A stretch of 64,000 nucleotides of DNA, from positions 38,755 to 102,754 of the forward strand of contig JAAWOG010000003.1 of NCBI GenBank assembly GCA_022799355.1. Direction: 5' to 3'. Both the position numbers and the translations under genes were made by a program. A model generated the notes under the pieces. The model was not told the origin of the DNA. It saw nothing but the letters and a program-made list of their open reading frames with translations, and made no database searches. This document shows, one piece after another, positions 1 through 10,551 of this stretch (its first letter is position 1; each line of letters opens with the position of its first letter). This DNA comes from Lachnospiraceae bacterium (GTDB taxonomy: Bacteria; Bacillota; Clostridia; Lachnospirales; Lachnospiraceae).

Positions 1-90
1 GCTTTCCCCATCATATGATCCAGTGAGAACCATCTGCCAAAGAAGCCGGCCTTTGAGCCCTTTATTTTCTTTCTGCCGCCCTTCTTTTTC

Positions 91-1527
91 TCAATCATCC
101 TCTTCCTCCTCCGGAAAGAAAATATAAACCTTTGTGCCTTCTCCCTCTTTGCTGTCGATCTTCCACTCCGCATGGTGCAGGTTCACGATCCTGCTGCACA
201 ATGTCATCCCGATTCCCGCGCCGCCTTCCTTCCGCGCCCTGGATTTATCCACCATATAAAAGGCTTCCGTAATCTTTCCCACCTCATCTTCGGGAATGCC
301 GCAGCCGTTATCCTCCAGTGTAAAACTATAGCCATGCTTCTCCTGTCTGCCGGTAAACAGAATTTTTCCCTGCTCTCCCGGCTTTTCATAGGTTTTTCTG
401 CCGCATGCCTTCGCTCCGTTGTCGATCAGGTTGCCGAACAGAGAGCAGAGCAGGTCCAGATCACCGTACACGATCCCCGGCGCAATCGTCTTTACCAGCA
501 CCACCTTTTTCTCCCACAAAAGCCTCTTTGTAAAAAGTTCTACCTCATAGGCAAGTTCTCTCGTTTTTAAGGGCTTTAGGGTAATCCCCTGTTTGTCCAC
601 CCGGACCAGTTCCATCATTTTCAGAGAAAGCCTCTCCAGCCGCTTCCCCTGCTGGTAAATATAGTCGGAAGAACTGCGCTTCTCCTCCTCCGTCAGGTTC
701 ATGCTCCGCAGCATGTCGCCGTAACCGATAATGGAGGTCAGCGGCGTTTTCAGTTCATGGGCAAAGGCGCCCGTAAACTCCTCCTGCCGCCTCGCCGCAT
801 CGCCCAGCTCCCAGATACTTCTCTCCAGCCGCCTTGCCATCCTGTTAAACTCCAGCATCAGCCCCGCCAGCTCATCTTCTCCCTTTACCTCCACCCGGCT
901 CTGATAATTTCCTCTCGCGAAATCTCTGGTTGCTCTCATTAACTGCCGGATCGGCTTTGTAAAATGATACGCCAGAAACCAGGAAACAGGAACGGACAGC
1001 ACAATAACGAGCAGCACCATATTGCGGTACTGCTCATACAGCCTGTCCCTTGCGTCGTATACATATTGAATATTTCTGCCAAAGGCAAGATACCAGGTGC
1101 CGCTGCCGCTCTTTAACTGTGAAAGAGCCTCCAGATAATGCCCCGCCTCGGTATCGGTGAGCCGCCACATCGCCCTGTCCGTTCCCACATTTTCCGCCAT
1201 CAGCGCCCCATAATACATGCCGTTTTTATAGATAAGCTGCCGCTCCTCATTGTAGAGCGCGATACCGTTCTCCTGATTCCCGATGCTGTCCTCGATGGTT
1301 TCCGACATCTCTGTCATAACATCATTTTCAATCGAATAGCCCTCCGGCAGCGCCTCCATAGACGCCAAAAGCGCGAACTGAAACATTTTCCACTCTTCCA
1401 GCCCCCGCTCTTTCTCTCTTTCCAGCATAATCTGAAAAGACGTCTGTAAAAAAATAGATCCGAATACCGCAAACAATATGACCAGCAGGCATACGATGGC
1501 GGTAAACTGTTTCCAGAATAACTTCAT
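91..1527 (-). CDS. Two-component sensor histidine kinase (HAMP + HisKA + HATPase)
   Basis: N-terminal TM, HAMP-like segment, 'FAHELKTPLTSIIGYGDML' H-box, 'DNGCGIPEDE' and 'GAGIGMTLC' N/G boxes. Confidence 0.95.
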   Translation of the reverse strand: MKLFWKQFTAIVCLLVILFAVFGSIFLQTSFQIMLEREKERGLEEWKMFQFALLASMEALPEGYSIENDVMTEMSETIEDSIGNQENGIALYNEERQLIYKNGMYYGALMAENVGTDRAMWRLTDTEAGHYLEALSQLKSGSGTWYLAFGRNIQYVYDARDRLYEQYRNMVLLVIVLSVPVSWFLAYHFTKPIRQLMRATRDFARGNYQSRVEVKGEDELAGLMLEFNRMARRLERSIWELGDAARRQEEFTGAFAHELKTPLTSIIGYGDMLRSMNLTEEEKRSSSDYIYQQGKRLERLSLKMMELVRVDKQGITLKPLKTRELAYEVELFTKRLLWEKKVVLVKTIAPGIVYGDLDLLCSLFGNLIDNGAKACGRKTYEKPGEQGKILFTGRQEKHGYSFTLEDNGCGIPEDEVGKITEAFYMVDKSRARKEGGAGIGMTLCSRIVNLHHAEWKIDSKEGEGTKVYIFFPEEEEDD

Positions 1528-2186
1528 GATACACTGCTCCTGAACCGATAGCCCACCTTATACACCGATTCGATCTGCTGTTCCAGCCCCGCCTTTCTGC
1601 GCAGCCGCTGCACATGCAGATCCACCGTCCTCGAATCTCCCATATAAGGGCTGTCCCAGACCTGCTCATAAATCATCTCACGATAAAGCGCCCTGTCCGG
1701 ATTTCTCATAAACAGCAGAAGAAGATCAAACTCCTTGATCGTCAGATTGATATCCCTGCCGCCCTTTTTGACGGTGCGGGCAACCACATTGATCTCCAGA
1801 TCACCGATACGGATATCCTGCTCCACCTTATGAAAACGGCGCAGCACATTTTCCACCCGCGCCAGCAGTTCGATAATCTCGAAGGGCTTTGCGATATAGT
1901 CATCCGCCCCTAAACGCAATCCCTTCACCTTATCTATCGTCTCGCCCTTTGCAGATAAAAAAATCACCGGCATATTCAGGCTCTTTGCATACTCCAGCAG
2001 CTCATACCCGTTAACGCCCGGCAGCATAATATCAAACAGGCAAAGATCGTAACTGTTCTCCGCCAGCATATCCGCTCCCCTGTTCCCGTCATTGGCAACC
2101 TCACAGCTATAACCCGCATGCTGCAGATTGATTCTGATCAAATTCGCAATCGCTTCCTCATCTTCCACAATCAGTATTTTATTCAA
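1524..2186 (-). CDS. OmpR/PhoB-family response regulator
   Basis: Receiver domain 'ILIVEDEEAIANLI...LCLFDIMLPGVNGYELL' and C-terminal winged helix; 4-bp overlap with the kinase gene. Confidence 0.95.
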   Translation of the reverse strand: MNKILIVEDEEAIANLIRINLQHAGYSCEVANDGNRGADMLAENSYDLCLFDIMLPGVNGYELLEYAKSLNMPVIFLSAKGETIDKVKGLRLGADDYIAKPFEIIELLARVENVLRRFHKVEQDIRIGDLEINVVARTVKKGGRDINLTIKEFDLLLLFMRNPDRALYREMIYEQVWDSPYMGDSRTVDLHVQRLRRKAGLEQQIESVYKVGYRFRSSVS

Positions 2187-2346
2187 ACAATTATCCCGCT
2201 CTTTCCGCTCCGCGTACCGCCGCCTGCAAATTTTTATCCCCCGACAAACTTTTCCCCAAAATCCCCTATTCTGAAACTATCTTACACCACACTTGCATCA
2301 AAGTTGTGTCATATTATGATAAAAATGTTGCGGTATCTTACATACT

Positions 2347-3354
2347 TTAACGGATTTTTGCCACACTCTCGCCGGAAATCAGCGTAAACGGCACGACTTC
2401 ATGGACAGGATGCCCGCTGCGCATAAATCCCCTGAGCAGCGAATCCACCCCCTGTTCCGCAAGCCGCCTTGTATCCTGTTTAATTGTCGTCAGCCTCGGC
2501 AGAGAATACTGCCCGGTGATAATACCGTCATATCCCACCACGGAGATATCCTCCGGTACCCTTTTGCCCATATCGCAAAACGCACGGATCGCCCCTAAGG
2601 CCATCACATCGCTCAGCGCGAAAACCGCAGTCAGATCCGGCCTGCGCAGCAAAAGCCGTTTAGCCGCCGCATAAGCATCCGGCATGGAATAACGACACTG
2701 TTCGCACTGCTGTTCCAGATCCAGCGGAATATGCAGCCGCTCACATGCCGCCTTACAGCCCATCAGACGCCGGTAGCTGACCTGGGAACTGGATGAATTT
2801 CCGCCCAGCACACCGATATTGCGATGCCCCAGATCCACCAGCAGATCTATCACCTGCTCCGCCGCCTGTTCATCATCGGTGGTAAACGAAGACAGATTGT
2901 GAAATCCAAGCTCCTCCGCACTGTTTGTCAAAAGTACACCGGGCACGGTGATCGACGCAAAGCCTGCCTGAAACAGTTCCAGATCGCCGCCCAGAAATAA
3001 AAATCCCCGGGGCCTGCGCTCTCTGCAGAGCCTGAGTGCATACACCACCTCATCGGCATCCTCATCCAGATAATAGACCGCCGCATCCTGATCCGCCTCC
3101 CGCAAAAGCGTCTGAATCTTCTCCAGCAGATCCGCAAACAACAGATTATTCGTTCCCTTCACGATAATCGCAATACTGCTGTCCGCCAGTTGTTTTAAAT
3201 GTTTGGCATTGGTATTGGGCATAAACCCGTACTCCTCTACGACAGCCATCACTTTCCTGCGCATTTCTTCGCTGACGTCCGCCCGATTGTTGAGCACCCG
3301 CGACACCGTCGCCACACCGCAGCCGGAAAGTCTTGCAATATCCTTGATGGTCAT
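2347..3354 (-). CDS. LacI-family transcriptional regulator
   Basis: 'MTIKDIARLSGCGVATVSRVLNNRADVSEEMRRKV' HTH plus periplasmic-binding-like domain. Confidence 0.95.
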   Translation of the reverse strand: MTIKDIARLSGCGVATVSRVLNNRADVSEEMRRKVMAVVEEYGFMPNTNAKHLKQLADSSIAIIVKGTNNLLFADLLEKIQTLLREADQDAAVYYLDEDADEVVYALRLCRERRPRGFLFLGGDLELFQAGFASITVPGVLLTNSAEELGFHNLSSFTTDDEQAAEQVIDLLVDLGHRNIGVLGGNSSSSQVSYRRLMGCKAACERLHIPLDLEQQCEQCRYSMPDAYAAAKRLLLRRPDLTAVFALSDVMALGAIRAFCDMGKRVPEDISVVGYDGIITGQYSLPRLTTIKQDTRRLAEQGVDSLLRGFMRSGHPVHEVVPFTLISGESVAKIR

Positions 3355-3420
3355 TTCCTCCCCCTTCGCTTCCGGTCTCCGAAGCGGACCTCAGAGACCG
3401 GAATCTGATGTTATTTTTTA

Positions 3421-4278
3421 TTAACCTTTTACCGCGCCGGCCGCCACGCCTTTGATAATATGCTTCTGGCATGCGAGATAGAAGATAATAACAGGAATAA
3501 TGCTCATCAGGATCAGTGCCATCGTAGCCCCTAAATCCACTGTGCCGTAGCTTCCTTTCAGATACTGGATATGGATCGGAATTGTGCGGAATTCGTTGAT
3601 ATCAAGCACCAGTACCGGCAGAAGATAGTCGTTCCATACCCACATGATCTCCAGAATGCCTACGGAAATCATCGTCGGCTTCAGCATCGGCACAACTACC
3701 GTAAAGAACGTCCGCACCGGTCCGCAGCCGTCAATGGCGGCGGCCTCCTCGATCTCCAGCGGAATGGCTTTCACAAACCCCACAAACATAAAAATGGCAA
3801 GCCCCGCGCCAAACCCCAGATAGACGATAGGAATCGTCCAGGGCGTATTCAGATGCAGCTTATCCGCCGTTTTGGACAATGTAAACATCACCATCTGGAA
3901 CGGCACTACCATGGAAAATACACACAGAAAATAGATGCCCCGGCACAGAGCCGAATCCACTCTGGCAATATACCATGCCGCCATGGAAGTACACAGCAGA
4001 ATCAGAAACGTGGAAAGCAGTGTGATCACAACACTGTACATCACGCTCTTTACAAAGGGATAATTTCCGAAGGTCATGCCCTTGATAAAGTTATCAAACC
4101 CGGCGCTCATCTCCCCCGTCGGAAGGGCGAAAGTATCCGTCTTTACATAGGTGTTCTGTTTAAAAGAGTTTATCACTACCGCCAACACAGGCAGCACATA
4201 AACGATGCTGACCACGGCTAATATCACGGAAAGGATAGTTTTGCGCCTGTTTGCGGCAGAAACCGTATTCTTATTCAT
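3421..4278 (-). CDS. Carbohydrate ABC transporter permease (MalG-type)
   Basis: Polytopic; EAA-like loop 'EIEEAAAIDGCGPVRTFFTVVVPMLKP'. Confidence 0.93.
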   Translation of the reverse strand: MNKNTVSAANRRKTILSVILAVVSIVYVLPVLAVVINSFKQNTYVKTDTFALPTGEMSAGFDNFIKGMTFGNYPFVKSVMYSVVITLLSTFLILLCTSMAAWYIARVDSALCRGIYFLCVFSMVVPFQMVMFTLSKTADKLHLNTPWTIPIVYLGFGAGLAIFMFVGFVKAIPLEIEEAAAIDGCGPVRTFFTVVVPMLKPTMISVGILEIMWVWNDYLLPVLVLDINEFRTIPIHIQYLKGSYGTVDLGATMALILMSIIPVIIFYLACQKHIIKGVAAGAVKG

Positions 4279-5183
4279 TACTGCTGTACCTCCTTTTTAC
4301 GTGTATAGCCCAACTGAAGCAGCCCAAGCCCTGCCACCAGAATAAAGAAGACTACCGCCTTCGCCTGCGCCACACCCTGGGCAGTGGTGTTGGAACTGTA
4401 GAATGTATTGTAAATATTGAGCGCCAGCATTTCCGTTGTCTTGATGGTCGTGCCGCCCGCCTGGATCACAAACGGCTGTCCGCCGGTCAGCGCCAGGTTC
4501 TGGTCAAAGAGCTTAAAGCCGTTTGTCAGAGAAAGGAACACACATATTGTGAAGGAGCTCATAACGTTTGGTATCGTCACCTTAAATAAGGTCTGCAGGG
4601 AAGTCGCGCCGTCGATGCGGGCCGCCTCCAGAATATCTCCTGGCACATTCTGCAGTCCGGCGATATAAATGATCATCATATAGCCCACCTGCTGCCAGCA
4701 CATAAGGATGATCAGCCCCCAGAAGCCGTACTTGCTCTCCAACAGGATGGACGTCTGATAGCGTCCTAAAATACCGTCAAAAATCATTGACCAGATGTAG
4801 CCAAGTACAATACCGCCGATCAGGTTCGGCATAAAAAATACGGTACGGAACAGATTGCTTCCCTTAATCTCCAATGTCAGAAAATATGCCACCATAAACG
4901 CCAGCACATTGATAATGACTAAGGACACGACCGCAAACATCGCCGTGTACCAGAATGCATGGCGGAACGAAGCGTCCTGAAAGACTTTCACGTAGTTTCC
5001 AAAGCCGATGAATTTTGCATCGGAAATCAGACGGAACTGGCACATGGACAGCCAGATACCCTGAATAAAAGGCCAGATGAAACCAATCGTAAACGCAATG
5101 AGCACAGGGCCTAAAAACAAAAAGCCCCAACGCCTGGTGGCCTTTTTTATGGAATTGCTATTGGTATTTTTCATGTTTTTCAT
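4278..5183 (-). CDS. Carbohydrate ABC transporter permease (MalF-type)
   Basis: EAA-like loop 'DILEAARIDGATSLQTLFKVTIPNVM'; abuts the second permease. Confidence 0.93.
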   Translation of the reverse strand: MKNMKNTNSNSIKKATRRWGFLFLGPVLIAFTIGFIWPFIQGIWLSMCQFRLISDAKFIGFGNYVKVFQDASFRHAFWYTAMFAVVSLVIINVLAFMVAYFLTLEIKGSNLFRTVFFMPNLIGGIVLGYIWSMIFDGILGRYQTSILLESKYGFWGLIILMCWQQVGYMMIIYIAGLQNVPGDILEAARIDGATSLQTLFKVTIPNVMSSFTICVFLSLTNGFKLFDQNLALTGGQPFVIQAGGTTIKTTEMLALNIYNTFYSSNTTAQGVAQAKAVVFFILVAGLGLLQLGYTRKKEVQQ

Positions 5184-5305
5184 GGTATCAACCCCCGGTT
5201 TTGGTTATTCGATAATGAGCGGTTCCCGCGGCTTTCCTATGAAAAGCGGGGCGGGTAAAATGCCCGTCCCGCCGCCCGTTTTATCTCAGTTGCTTATTTT
5301 GCTTA

Positions 5306-6670
5306 TTAGTTGTTTACTGCCGCATATTCCGTTGCCCAGCCGTCCACAAAGGCGCTGCGCACGATTTCCCAGTTTGCGTCAGACTGATCTGCGTTGTACT
5401 GGTTCAGCGCACTTACCAGTGTTGCACGGTAAGAATCTACGTTGGGCTGGAAGTTGGTTGCCCAGTTCATTACATAACATCCGTCAGCCGTGTATTTATC
5501 CGCTGCCGCAAGGAAGCCGTTTGTGGATTCTGCCGCCTGCTTATAAGGCATTACACCGAAGGTATCCACTAACTTACGGGAAGCGTCAGGATCTGTCACA
5601 CACCAAACCATGAAGTCCATGGTTGCCTGCTGATCCTCCGCGGAAGCCTTGCTGTTGATTGCCCAGCAGTTCTCCGTACCGCAGTTAAGACCTGCTTTTT
5701 CTTCTCCCTCAACGCCGCAGTAATAAGGAATCATCGTAGCGTTCGGCACTTCGTTCTTCACCGCTTCATATTCCCAGGAACCGTTTACGAAAAATGCAGC
5801 CTTGCCTGTCTTGAACTCGTTCTCCGCATCATGCCCGCCGGTTGCCAGTTCCTTCGGATCTGTCAGGCTGTTGTTGATGCAAAGGTCATAGAGGTTCTTA
5901 AAGTTATCCATGTACTTACCGGAGATCGTTGCCGGGCACTCCGTCCAGGGCGTACCCTCCTGCTCATAGTAGTATTCAAGGTTAGCCATATGTCCTGTAA
6001 AACGCCAGGAAGAGCTGCCGTCCATATCGGAGGAGGAGAAAGCGTCAAAACCAAGTTCGCCAGCGCGGGAATGGATATCTTCCGCCACTGCCTTTAAGCT
6101 CTCAAAATCTTTGATCTCGTCCATGGTGTGGCCTGCCTTTTCGATCAGGTCAGGATTTACGATGATGCCGTAGCACTCATAGCAGTAACCGATGGAAACC
6201 AGCTTGCCGCTCTCATCATAGAGGTTATAAGCATCCGTGTTTAATTCATTGGCGATCGGTGTGCCGGTCAGGTCCAACGCGTAGTCCTTCCAGTCCTTTA
6301 CGCCTGCCTGGTTCCCGATGACAAACAATGTCGGGGGGGCAGATTTATCCATCTCGGATATCAGTGTCTGGGAATAAGTGCCGGAAGCTGCGGTAACTAC
6401 CTTCACTTCCACGCCGGTCTGCTCTTTATACGTTGCCGCAATTTCCTGTAATACTTCATCGGACTCGGGCTTAAAGTTCAGCCAGTAAACGGAACCTGAG
6501 CCGCTGCTCTCCGCTGCCGGAGCTTCCGCGTTTCCTTCTTCAGCCGGAGCTTCCGTTCCCTCTCCCTCTGCTGCCGGAGTTTCTTCGGCACTGTTGCCGC
6601 AGCCTGCCAGCATGGACAGAGAAAGAACCGTACCAAGAGCCAGTGCTAAAAACTTTTTGTTCTTTTTCAT
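5306..6670 (-). CDS. Extracellular sugar-binding lipoprotein of ABC transporter
   Basis: Lipobox 'LSMLAGCGNS', acidic linker, SBP family 1-like body; RBS AGGAGG upstream. Confidence 0.93.
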   Translation of the reverse strand: MKKNKKFLALALGTVLSLSMLAGCGNSAEETPAAEGEGTEAPAEEGNAEAPAAESSGSGSVYWLNFKPESDEVLQEIAATYKEQTGVEVKVVTAASGTYSQTLISEMDKSAPPTLFVIGNQAGVKDWKDYALDLTGTPIANELNTDAYNLYDESGKLVSIGYCYECYGIIVNPDLIEKAGHTMDEIKDFESLKAVAEDIHSRAGELGFDAFSSSDMDGSSSWRFTGHMANLEYYYEQEGTPWTECPATISGKYMDNFKNLYDLCINNSLTDPKELATGGHDAENEFKTGKAAFFVNGSWEYEAVKNEVPNATMIPYYCGVEGEEKAGLNCGTENCWAINSKASAEDQQATMDFMVWCVTDPDASRKLVDTFGVMPYKQAAESTNGFLAAADKYTADGCYVMNWATNFQPNVDSYRATLVSALNQYNADQSDANWEIVRSAFVDGWATEYAAVNN

Positions 6671-6708
6671 TTTTTGTATCCTCCTGTTTTTTTATGTTGA
6701 ATATTGTT

Positions 6709-6745
6709 GAAAACGCTACCGGAATCGTTTCTGGTAACGTTTCCA
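6709..6745. promoter_or_regulatory. Probable LacI-family/CcpA-like operator in the SBP promoter region
   Basis: Near-palindrome tGGTAACGTTTCCa (6732-6745, one mismatched pair) and a diverged partner gaaaacgctacc (6709-6720), together an imperfect inverted repeat just downstream of the predicted start site. Confidence 0.55.
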
Positions 6746-6755
6746 CTTCATGTAT

Positions 6756-6784
6756 ATCATACCGCCATCACAGAAAATATGCAA
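6756..6784 (-). promoter_or_regulatory. Sigma-A promoter for the sugar ABC operon
   Basis: Minus strand TTGCAT-17 nt-TATGAT, about 90 nt upstream of the SBP start. Confidence 0.65.
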
Positions 6785-6785
6785 G

Positions 6786-6822
6786 AACAAAATTCCGAAT
6801 ATCAAAAATTCGGAATTTTGTT
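6786..6822 (-). terminator. Hairpin downstream of malQ (probable terminator)
   Basis: Perfect 15-bp inverted repeat aacaaaattccgaat / attcggaattttgtt, 7-nt loop, between malQ stop and the next promoter. Confidence 0.6.
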
Positions 6823-6892
6823 GAAAAAGCATGTATTGTTTTTGTGGATTTTGCACAATTGCAGTGATCTGACAGGAGGAAACATAAACCTG

Positions 6893-8398
6893 CTACTCCC
6901 AATTCATCCGCCCATAGCGCAGGGCGGTCTCCCGAATTTCTTCCCGCAGCCCGGCTGAGAGCTGTTTTTCCGTAATACGCCACCGCCAGTTACTTCCCAC
7001 GGTGGAGGGCTTATTGATCCGGCTGCGGTTATCATATCCCAGATAATCCTGCAAAGGGATGATACACATCTTCGCCCTGCTGCGCATGATCAGCGCGATA
7101 AAAGCGCGGTAGAGTTCATGATCCGGCGTCAGATGGTCACAGAGATAATCCCTTGCCATCAGGCGTTCCTTTTCGGTGATGGACCGAAACCATCCGGTGA
7201 TCGTCTCATTGTCGTGAGTGCCCGTGTAAGCCACACTGTTTTCCACATAATTATGGGGCAGATAATCATTCGCCGCGCCGGAATCCCTGGAATCAAACGC
7301 AAACTCCAGCACCTTCATCCCCGGAAAGCCGCTTTCCCGCACAAGTTCTCTGACGGAATCCGTCACATACCCCAGATCCTCCGCAATGACTTCCCGCCTG
7401 CCAAGCCGCTGTTCCACATGACGAAACAGATCGATACCCGGTCCCTTTTCCCAGTGCCCCTCCTTTGCCGTTTCCGCGCCGTAAGGAATGGAAAAATATT
7501 CATCGAATCCTCTGAAATGGTCGATCCGCACCACATCATATAAACGGAAACAGTAAGAAAGCCTTGAAATCCACCAGTCATAGCCGTATCTTCGATGATA
7601 ATCCCAGCGGTAGAGCGGATTCCCCCAGAGCTGTCCGTCTGCCGAAAAGCCGTCCGGAGGGCAGCCTGCCACGGCAAAAGGGATATTTTGTTTATCCAGC
7701 TGAAATAATTCCGGCTTTGCCCAGGCATCCGCGCTGTCCATCGCCACATAGATCGGGATATCGCCGATGATGCGAATACCCTGCCTGTTGGCGTAATCTT
7801 TCAGCATCGTCCACTGTTCAAAGAACTTGAACTGCAGATATTGATGGAACTCAATGTCAAAATACAACTCCCGCCTGTAGTAATCCATGGCATACCCGTA
7901 ACGGAGCCTGATATCCTCGGCCCATTCACTCCATGCCGCGCCGCCAAAGCGGGATTTTACCGCCATAAACAGGGCGTAATCGGAAAGCCACCAGCGGTTT
8001 TCTTCCACAAACCGCAGATATGCGGGGTTTTCCGTGACACGGCTCCGCTCATATGCCCTGCGCAGCAGCGGATAACGGTTTTCATAAAGTTTCTGATACG
8101 CAATATCCTGTTTTTTATCTCCCAGATCCGCGGCATCGCACTCTTTCTTTGTCAGCACGCCCTCCTCGATCAGCGCCTCAAGACTGATAAAATAAGGATT
8201 TCCGGCAAAGGTGGAAAATGACTGATAGGGAGAATCTCCATAGCTTGTAGGACCTAACGGAAGAATCTGCCAATAGGTCTGTCCCGCCGCCTTTAACCAG
8301 TCCACAAAGTCATAGGCGCTCCTGGAAAAACAGCCGATTCCGTAAGGGGAGGGCAGACTGAATATGGGAAGCAATATACCAGCAGTTCGTTTCATCAA
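6893..8398 (-). CDS. malQ: 4-alpha-glucanotransferase
   Basis: GH77 features: 'SPYGIGCFSRSAYDFVDWLKAAGQTYWQILPLGPTSYGDSPYQSFSTFAGNPYFI', 'IRIIGDIPIYV', 'VRIDHFRGF', 'AEDLG', 'YTGTHDNET'. Confidence 0.97.
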   Translation of the reverse strand: MMKRTAGILLPIFSLPSPYGIGCFSRSAYDFVDWLKAAGQTYWQILPLGPTSYGDSPYQSFSTFAGNPYFISLEALIEEGVLTKKECDAADLGDKKQDIAYQKLYENRYPLLRRAYERSRVTENPAYLRFVEENRWWLSDYALFMAVKSRFGGAAWSEWAEDIRLRYGYAMDYYRRELYFDIEFHQYLQFKFFEQWTMLKDYANRQGIRIIGDIPIYVAMDSADAWAKPELFQLDKQNIPFAVAGCPPDGFSADGQLWGNPLYRWDYHRRYGYDWWISRLSYCFRLYDVVRIDHFRGFDEYFSIPYGAETAKEGHWEKGPGIDLFRHVEQRLGRREVIAEDLGYVTDSVRELVRESGFPGMKVLEFAFDSRDSGAANDYLPHNYVENSVAYTGTHDNETITGWFRSITEKERLMARDYLCDHLTPDHELYRAFIALIMRSRAKMCIIPLQDYLGYDNRSRINKPSTVGSNWRWRITEKQLSAGLREEIRETALRYGRMNWE

Positions 8399-8479
8399 AA
8401 TTTTCCTTCTTTCTCTTTACTGTACCTGATCATACCATGTTCAGGTTTTTCTTTCAAGAGTGCGCCCTTCCGCGATTGC

Positions 8480-9652
8480 TCACTCCTCCTCCCTCCCGTC
8501 ATGATACGCCAGCCGGATATCCTCCTTTGTCAGATGACGGAATCTCTTTAAGCCCGCGCCGAGGATGCGGAAACTGTTTACAATCGTATCAAACACGCCC
8601 GCCTGATACATATTCACAAATATTATTCCGATGGGCACCGCCACGATCATCCCGAAAATGCCCGACACCTTATAGCCGATGTAAAGCAGAAACACCGTCG
8701 GCAGCGTATGCATTCCCATGGAATCCCCCATTATCTTCGGCTGGATCATCTGCCGCACGATCTGAGAGATACCCCAGATCACAGCCAGCCCCACCGCCAG
8801 TTTATAATCTCTGCTGAATATCTCAAACACAATCCAGGGGCAGAGGATCGTACCTGTTCCGAAAACCGGCAGAAAGTCCAGCACCGCGATAAAAATCGCC
8901 AGCACCGGCGCATAATCGATCCTCAGGATAAACAGCCCCGCCGTCAGGATCAGATATATCCAGAACTCTATCTTAAGCTGCGCCTTCAGATAGCCGCCTA
9001 CCGCACCGGATAAGCTTACCTGAATCATATCCCAGTATTTTTTCAGTGTCTCCGGCATATAATCCTGCATAAAGTTCCGCATGTTGGTGCGTTCCGCCGT
9101 AAACGCGAAGGCTGCCACAAGGCACATGATGACCGCCACAAACAGGTTGGGAAGCTGCTTTGCCATATTTCCAAGCCAGGACATGGAGGGTGTGCCAAGC
9201 CCCGCCACCCACTCTCCCAGGGAAGTCTCCACGTTCTCGAAAAAATACGCCCAGCTCTCCTGCACATCCTTCGGCAGGGAAGCTGCCAGCCTTGAAAAGC
9301 TGCGGCTGATCTCGTCAATCTGAATCTGCAGCCCCTCCCATATATCCGGCAGATCGTGCATAAGCCCCTGTATCTGGTCAATCAGGAACGCCGCGATCCC
9401 GTACCCGATCAGAATAATCAGCGCGATAACCGCTATGATTACACACGCCGTTCCCGCCTTTCTCTTAATTCTCAGCTTATCCTCCAGAAATTTCACCATC
9501 GGACTTGCCAGCAGCGCGATGATCCACGCCACCACAAAAGGCATAAAAAATGATAATACCCTGGGAACTACCGTGATCAGCACCACAACGCCGATCAGCG
9601 CCAGTATAATATTTGCCAGTGCTTTACAATAGGCTCTTGTCTCCTGTTTCAT
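8480..9652 (-). CDS. AI-2E family transporter / YtvI-like membrane protein
   Basis: Polytopic protein with 'LDFLPVFGTGTILCPW' and 'QPKIMGDSMGMHTL' motifs. Confidence 0.85.
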   Translation of the reverse strand: MKQETRAYCKALANIILALIGVVVLITVVPRVLSFFMPFVVAWIIALLASPMVKFLEDKLRIKRKAGTACVIIAVIALIILIGYGIAAFLIDQIQGLMHDLPDIWEGLQIQIDEISRSFSRLAASLPKDVQESWAYFFENVETSLGEWVAGLGTPSMSWLGNMAKQLPNLFVAVIMCLVAAFAFTAERTNMRNFMQDYMPETLKKYWDMIQVSLSGAVGGYLKAQLKIEFWIYLILTAGLFILRIDYAPVLAIFIAVLDFLPVFGTGTILCPWIVFEIFSRDYKLAVGLAVIWGISQIVRQMIQPKIMGDSMGMHTLPTVFLLYIGYKVSGIFGMIVAVPIGIIFVNMYQAGVFDTIVNSFRILGAGLKRFRHLTKEDIRLAYHDGREEE

Positions 9653-9697
9653 CTTATTACATCTCCTGCTTTTCTTCCATACACATCCGCGAATCTT

Positions 9698-10333
9698 TTA
9701 TGCTTCCTCATCCCCCGGCTTTGCATCTTCCGGCTCATCCTCCCCAAAGGATGCCAGCATATCATCCAGCAGCCCATAGATCTCCTCCCGCCCCTGCTTC
9801 GTCATTGCCGAGAAGGGGATCACGATCGTCTCCTTCGGCGCATTTAACCCTTCCCGTATCATCTTCACATGTTTCTGCAATTGGCTCCGGTTGATTTTAT
9901 CCATCTTTGTGGCAATGATGATCGGAAAATATCCCTGCGCTGTCATCCACCCATACATCTGTCTGTCGTTCTTTCCCGGTTCATGGCGGATATCAATGAG
10001 CAGAAATACCGCATACAGCATCTCCGACGTATGAAGATATCTCTCTATCATCTTTCCCCATTTTTCCTTCACCGAAACATTGGCATTGGCATAACCGTAT
10101 CCCGGCAGGTCCACCAGATAAAAATCATCGTTCACATTGTAATAGTTGATCGTCTGCGTCTTCCCCGGCTGGGAACTCGTCCGCGCAAGGGACTTGCGGT
10201 TCATGATCGCATTGATCAGGGAAGACTTTCCCACATTGCTCTTGCCCGCAAAGGCAACTTCCATTTTTGTATTCTTCGGAAACGTGCTGGTGATGCCGCA
10301 CACTGTCTCTAACTCCACTTTTTTAATAACCAT
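9698..10333 (-). CDS. engB: Ribosome biogenesis GTP-binding protein YsxC/EngB
   Basis: 'FAGKSNVGKSSLINAIMNRKSLARTSSQPGKTQTINYY', 'DLPGYGYA', 'ATKMDK'. Confidence 0.96.
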   Translation of the reverse strand: MVIKKVELETVCGITSTFPKNTKMEVAFAGKSNVGKSSLINAIMNRKSLARTSSQPGKTQTINYYNVNDDFYLVDLPGYGYANANVSVKEKWGKMIERYLHTSEMLYAVFLLIDIRHEPGKNDRQMYGWMTAQGYFPIIIATKMDKINRSQLQKHVKMIREGLNAPKETIVIPFSAMTKQGREEIYGLLDDMLASFGEDEPEDAKPGDEEA

Positions 10334-10551
10334 CCTTCAAACCTCGTTCTATCGCATTTGCTCTTTTCTTTAAATGATCGCCGCTTACTTTCTATTAGTA
10401 AGATACACCAATCTGTCGGCAAAGTTCAATTTTCTTCCAAAATTTATAAAAAATTAAAGAATAAGAGGGCGTACCAGTTCCTGACCGCCCCCTGTATCTT
10501 ATCCATATTTTTTAATCAGCAGACCTTTTCACCTTACAGGCCCAATGATCC

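Noticed and set aside
2293-2320. Plus-strand promoter-like TTGCAT-16-TATGAT
   Set aside because: Points antisense into the LacI gene with no gene to drive; likely chance.
10464-10497. Imperfect GC hairpin downstream of clpX
   Set aside because: Contains a mismatch and lacks a convincing U-tract; not reported as a terminator.
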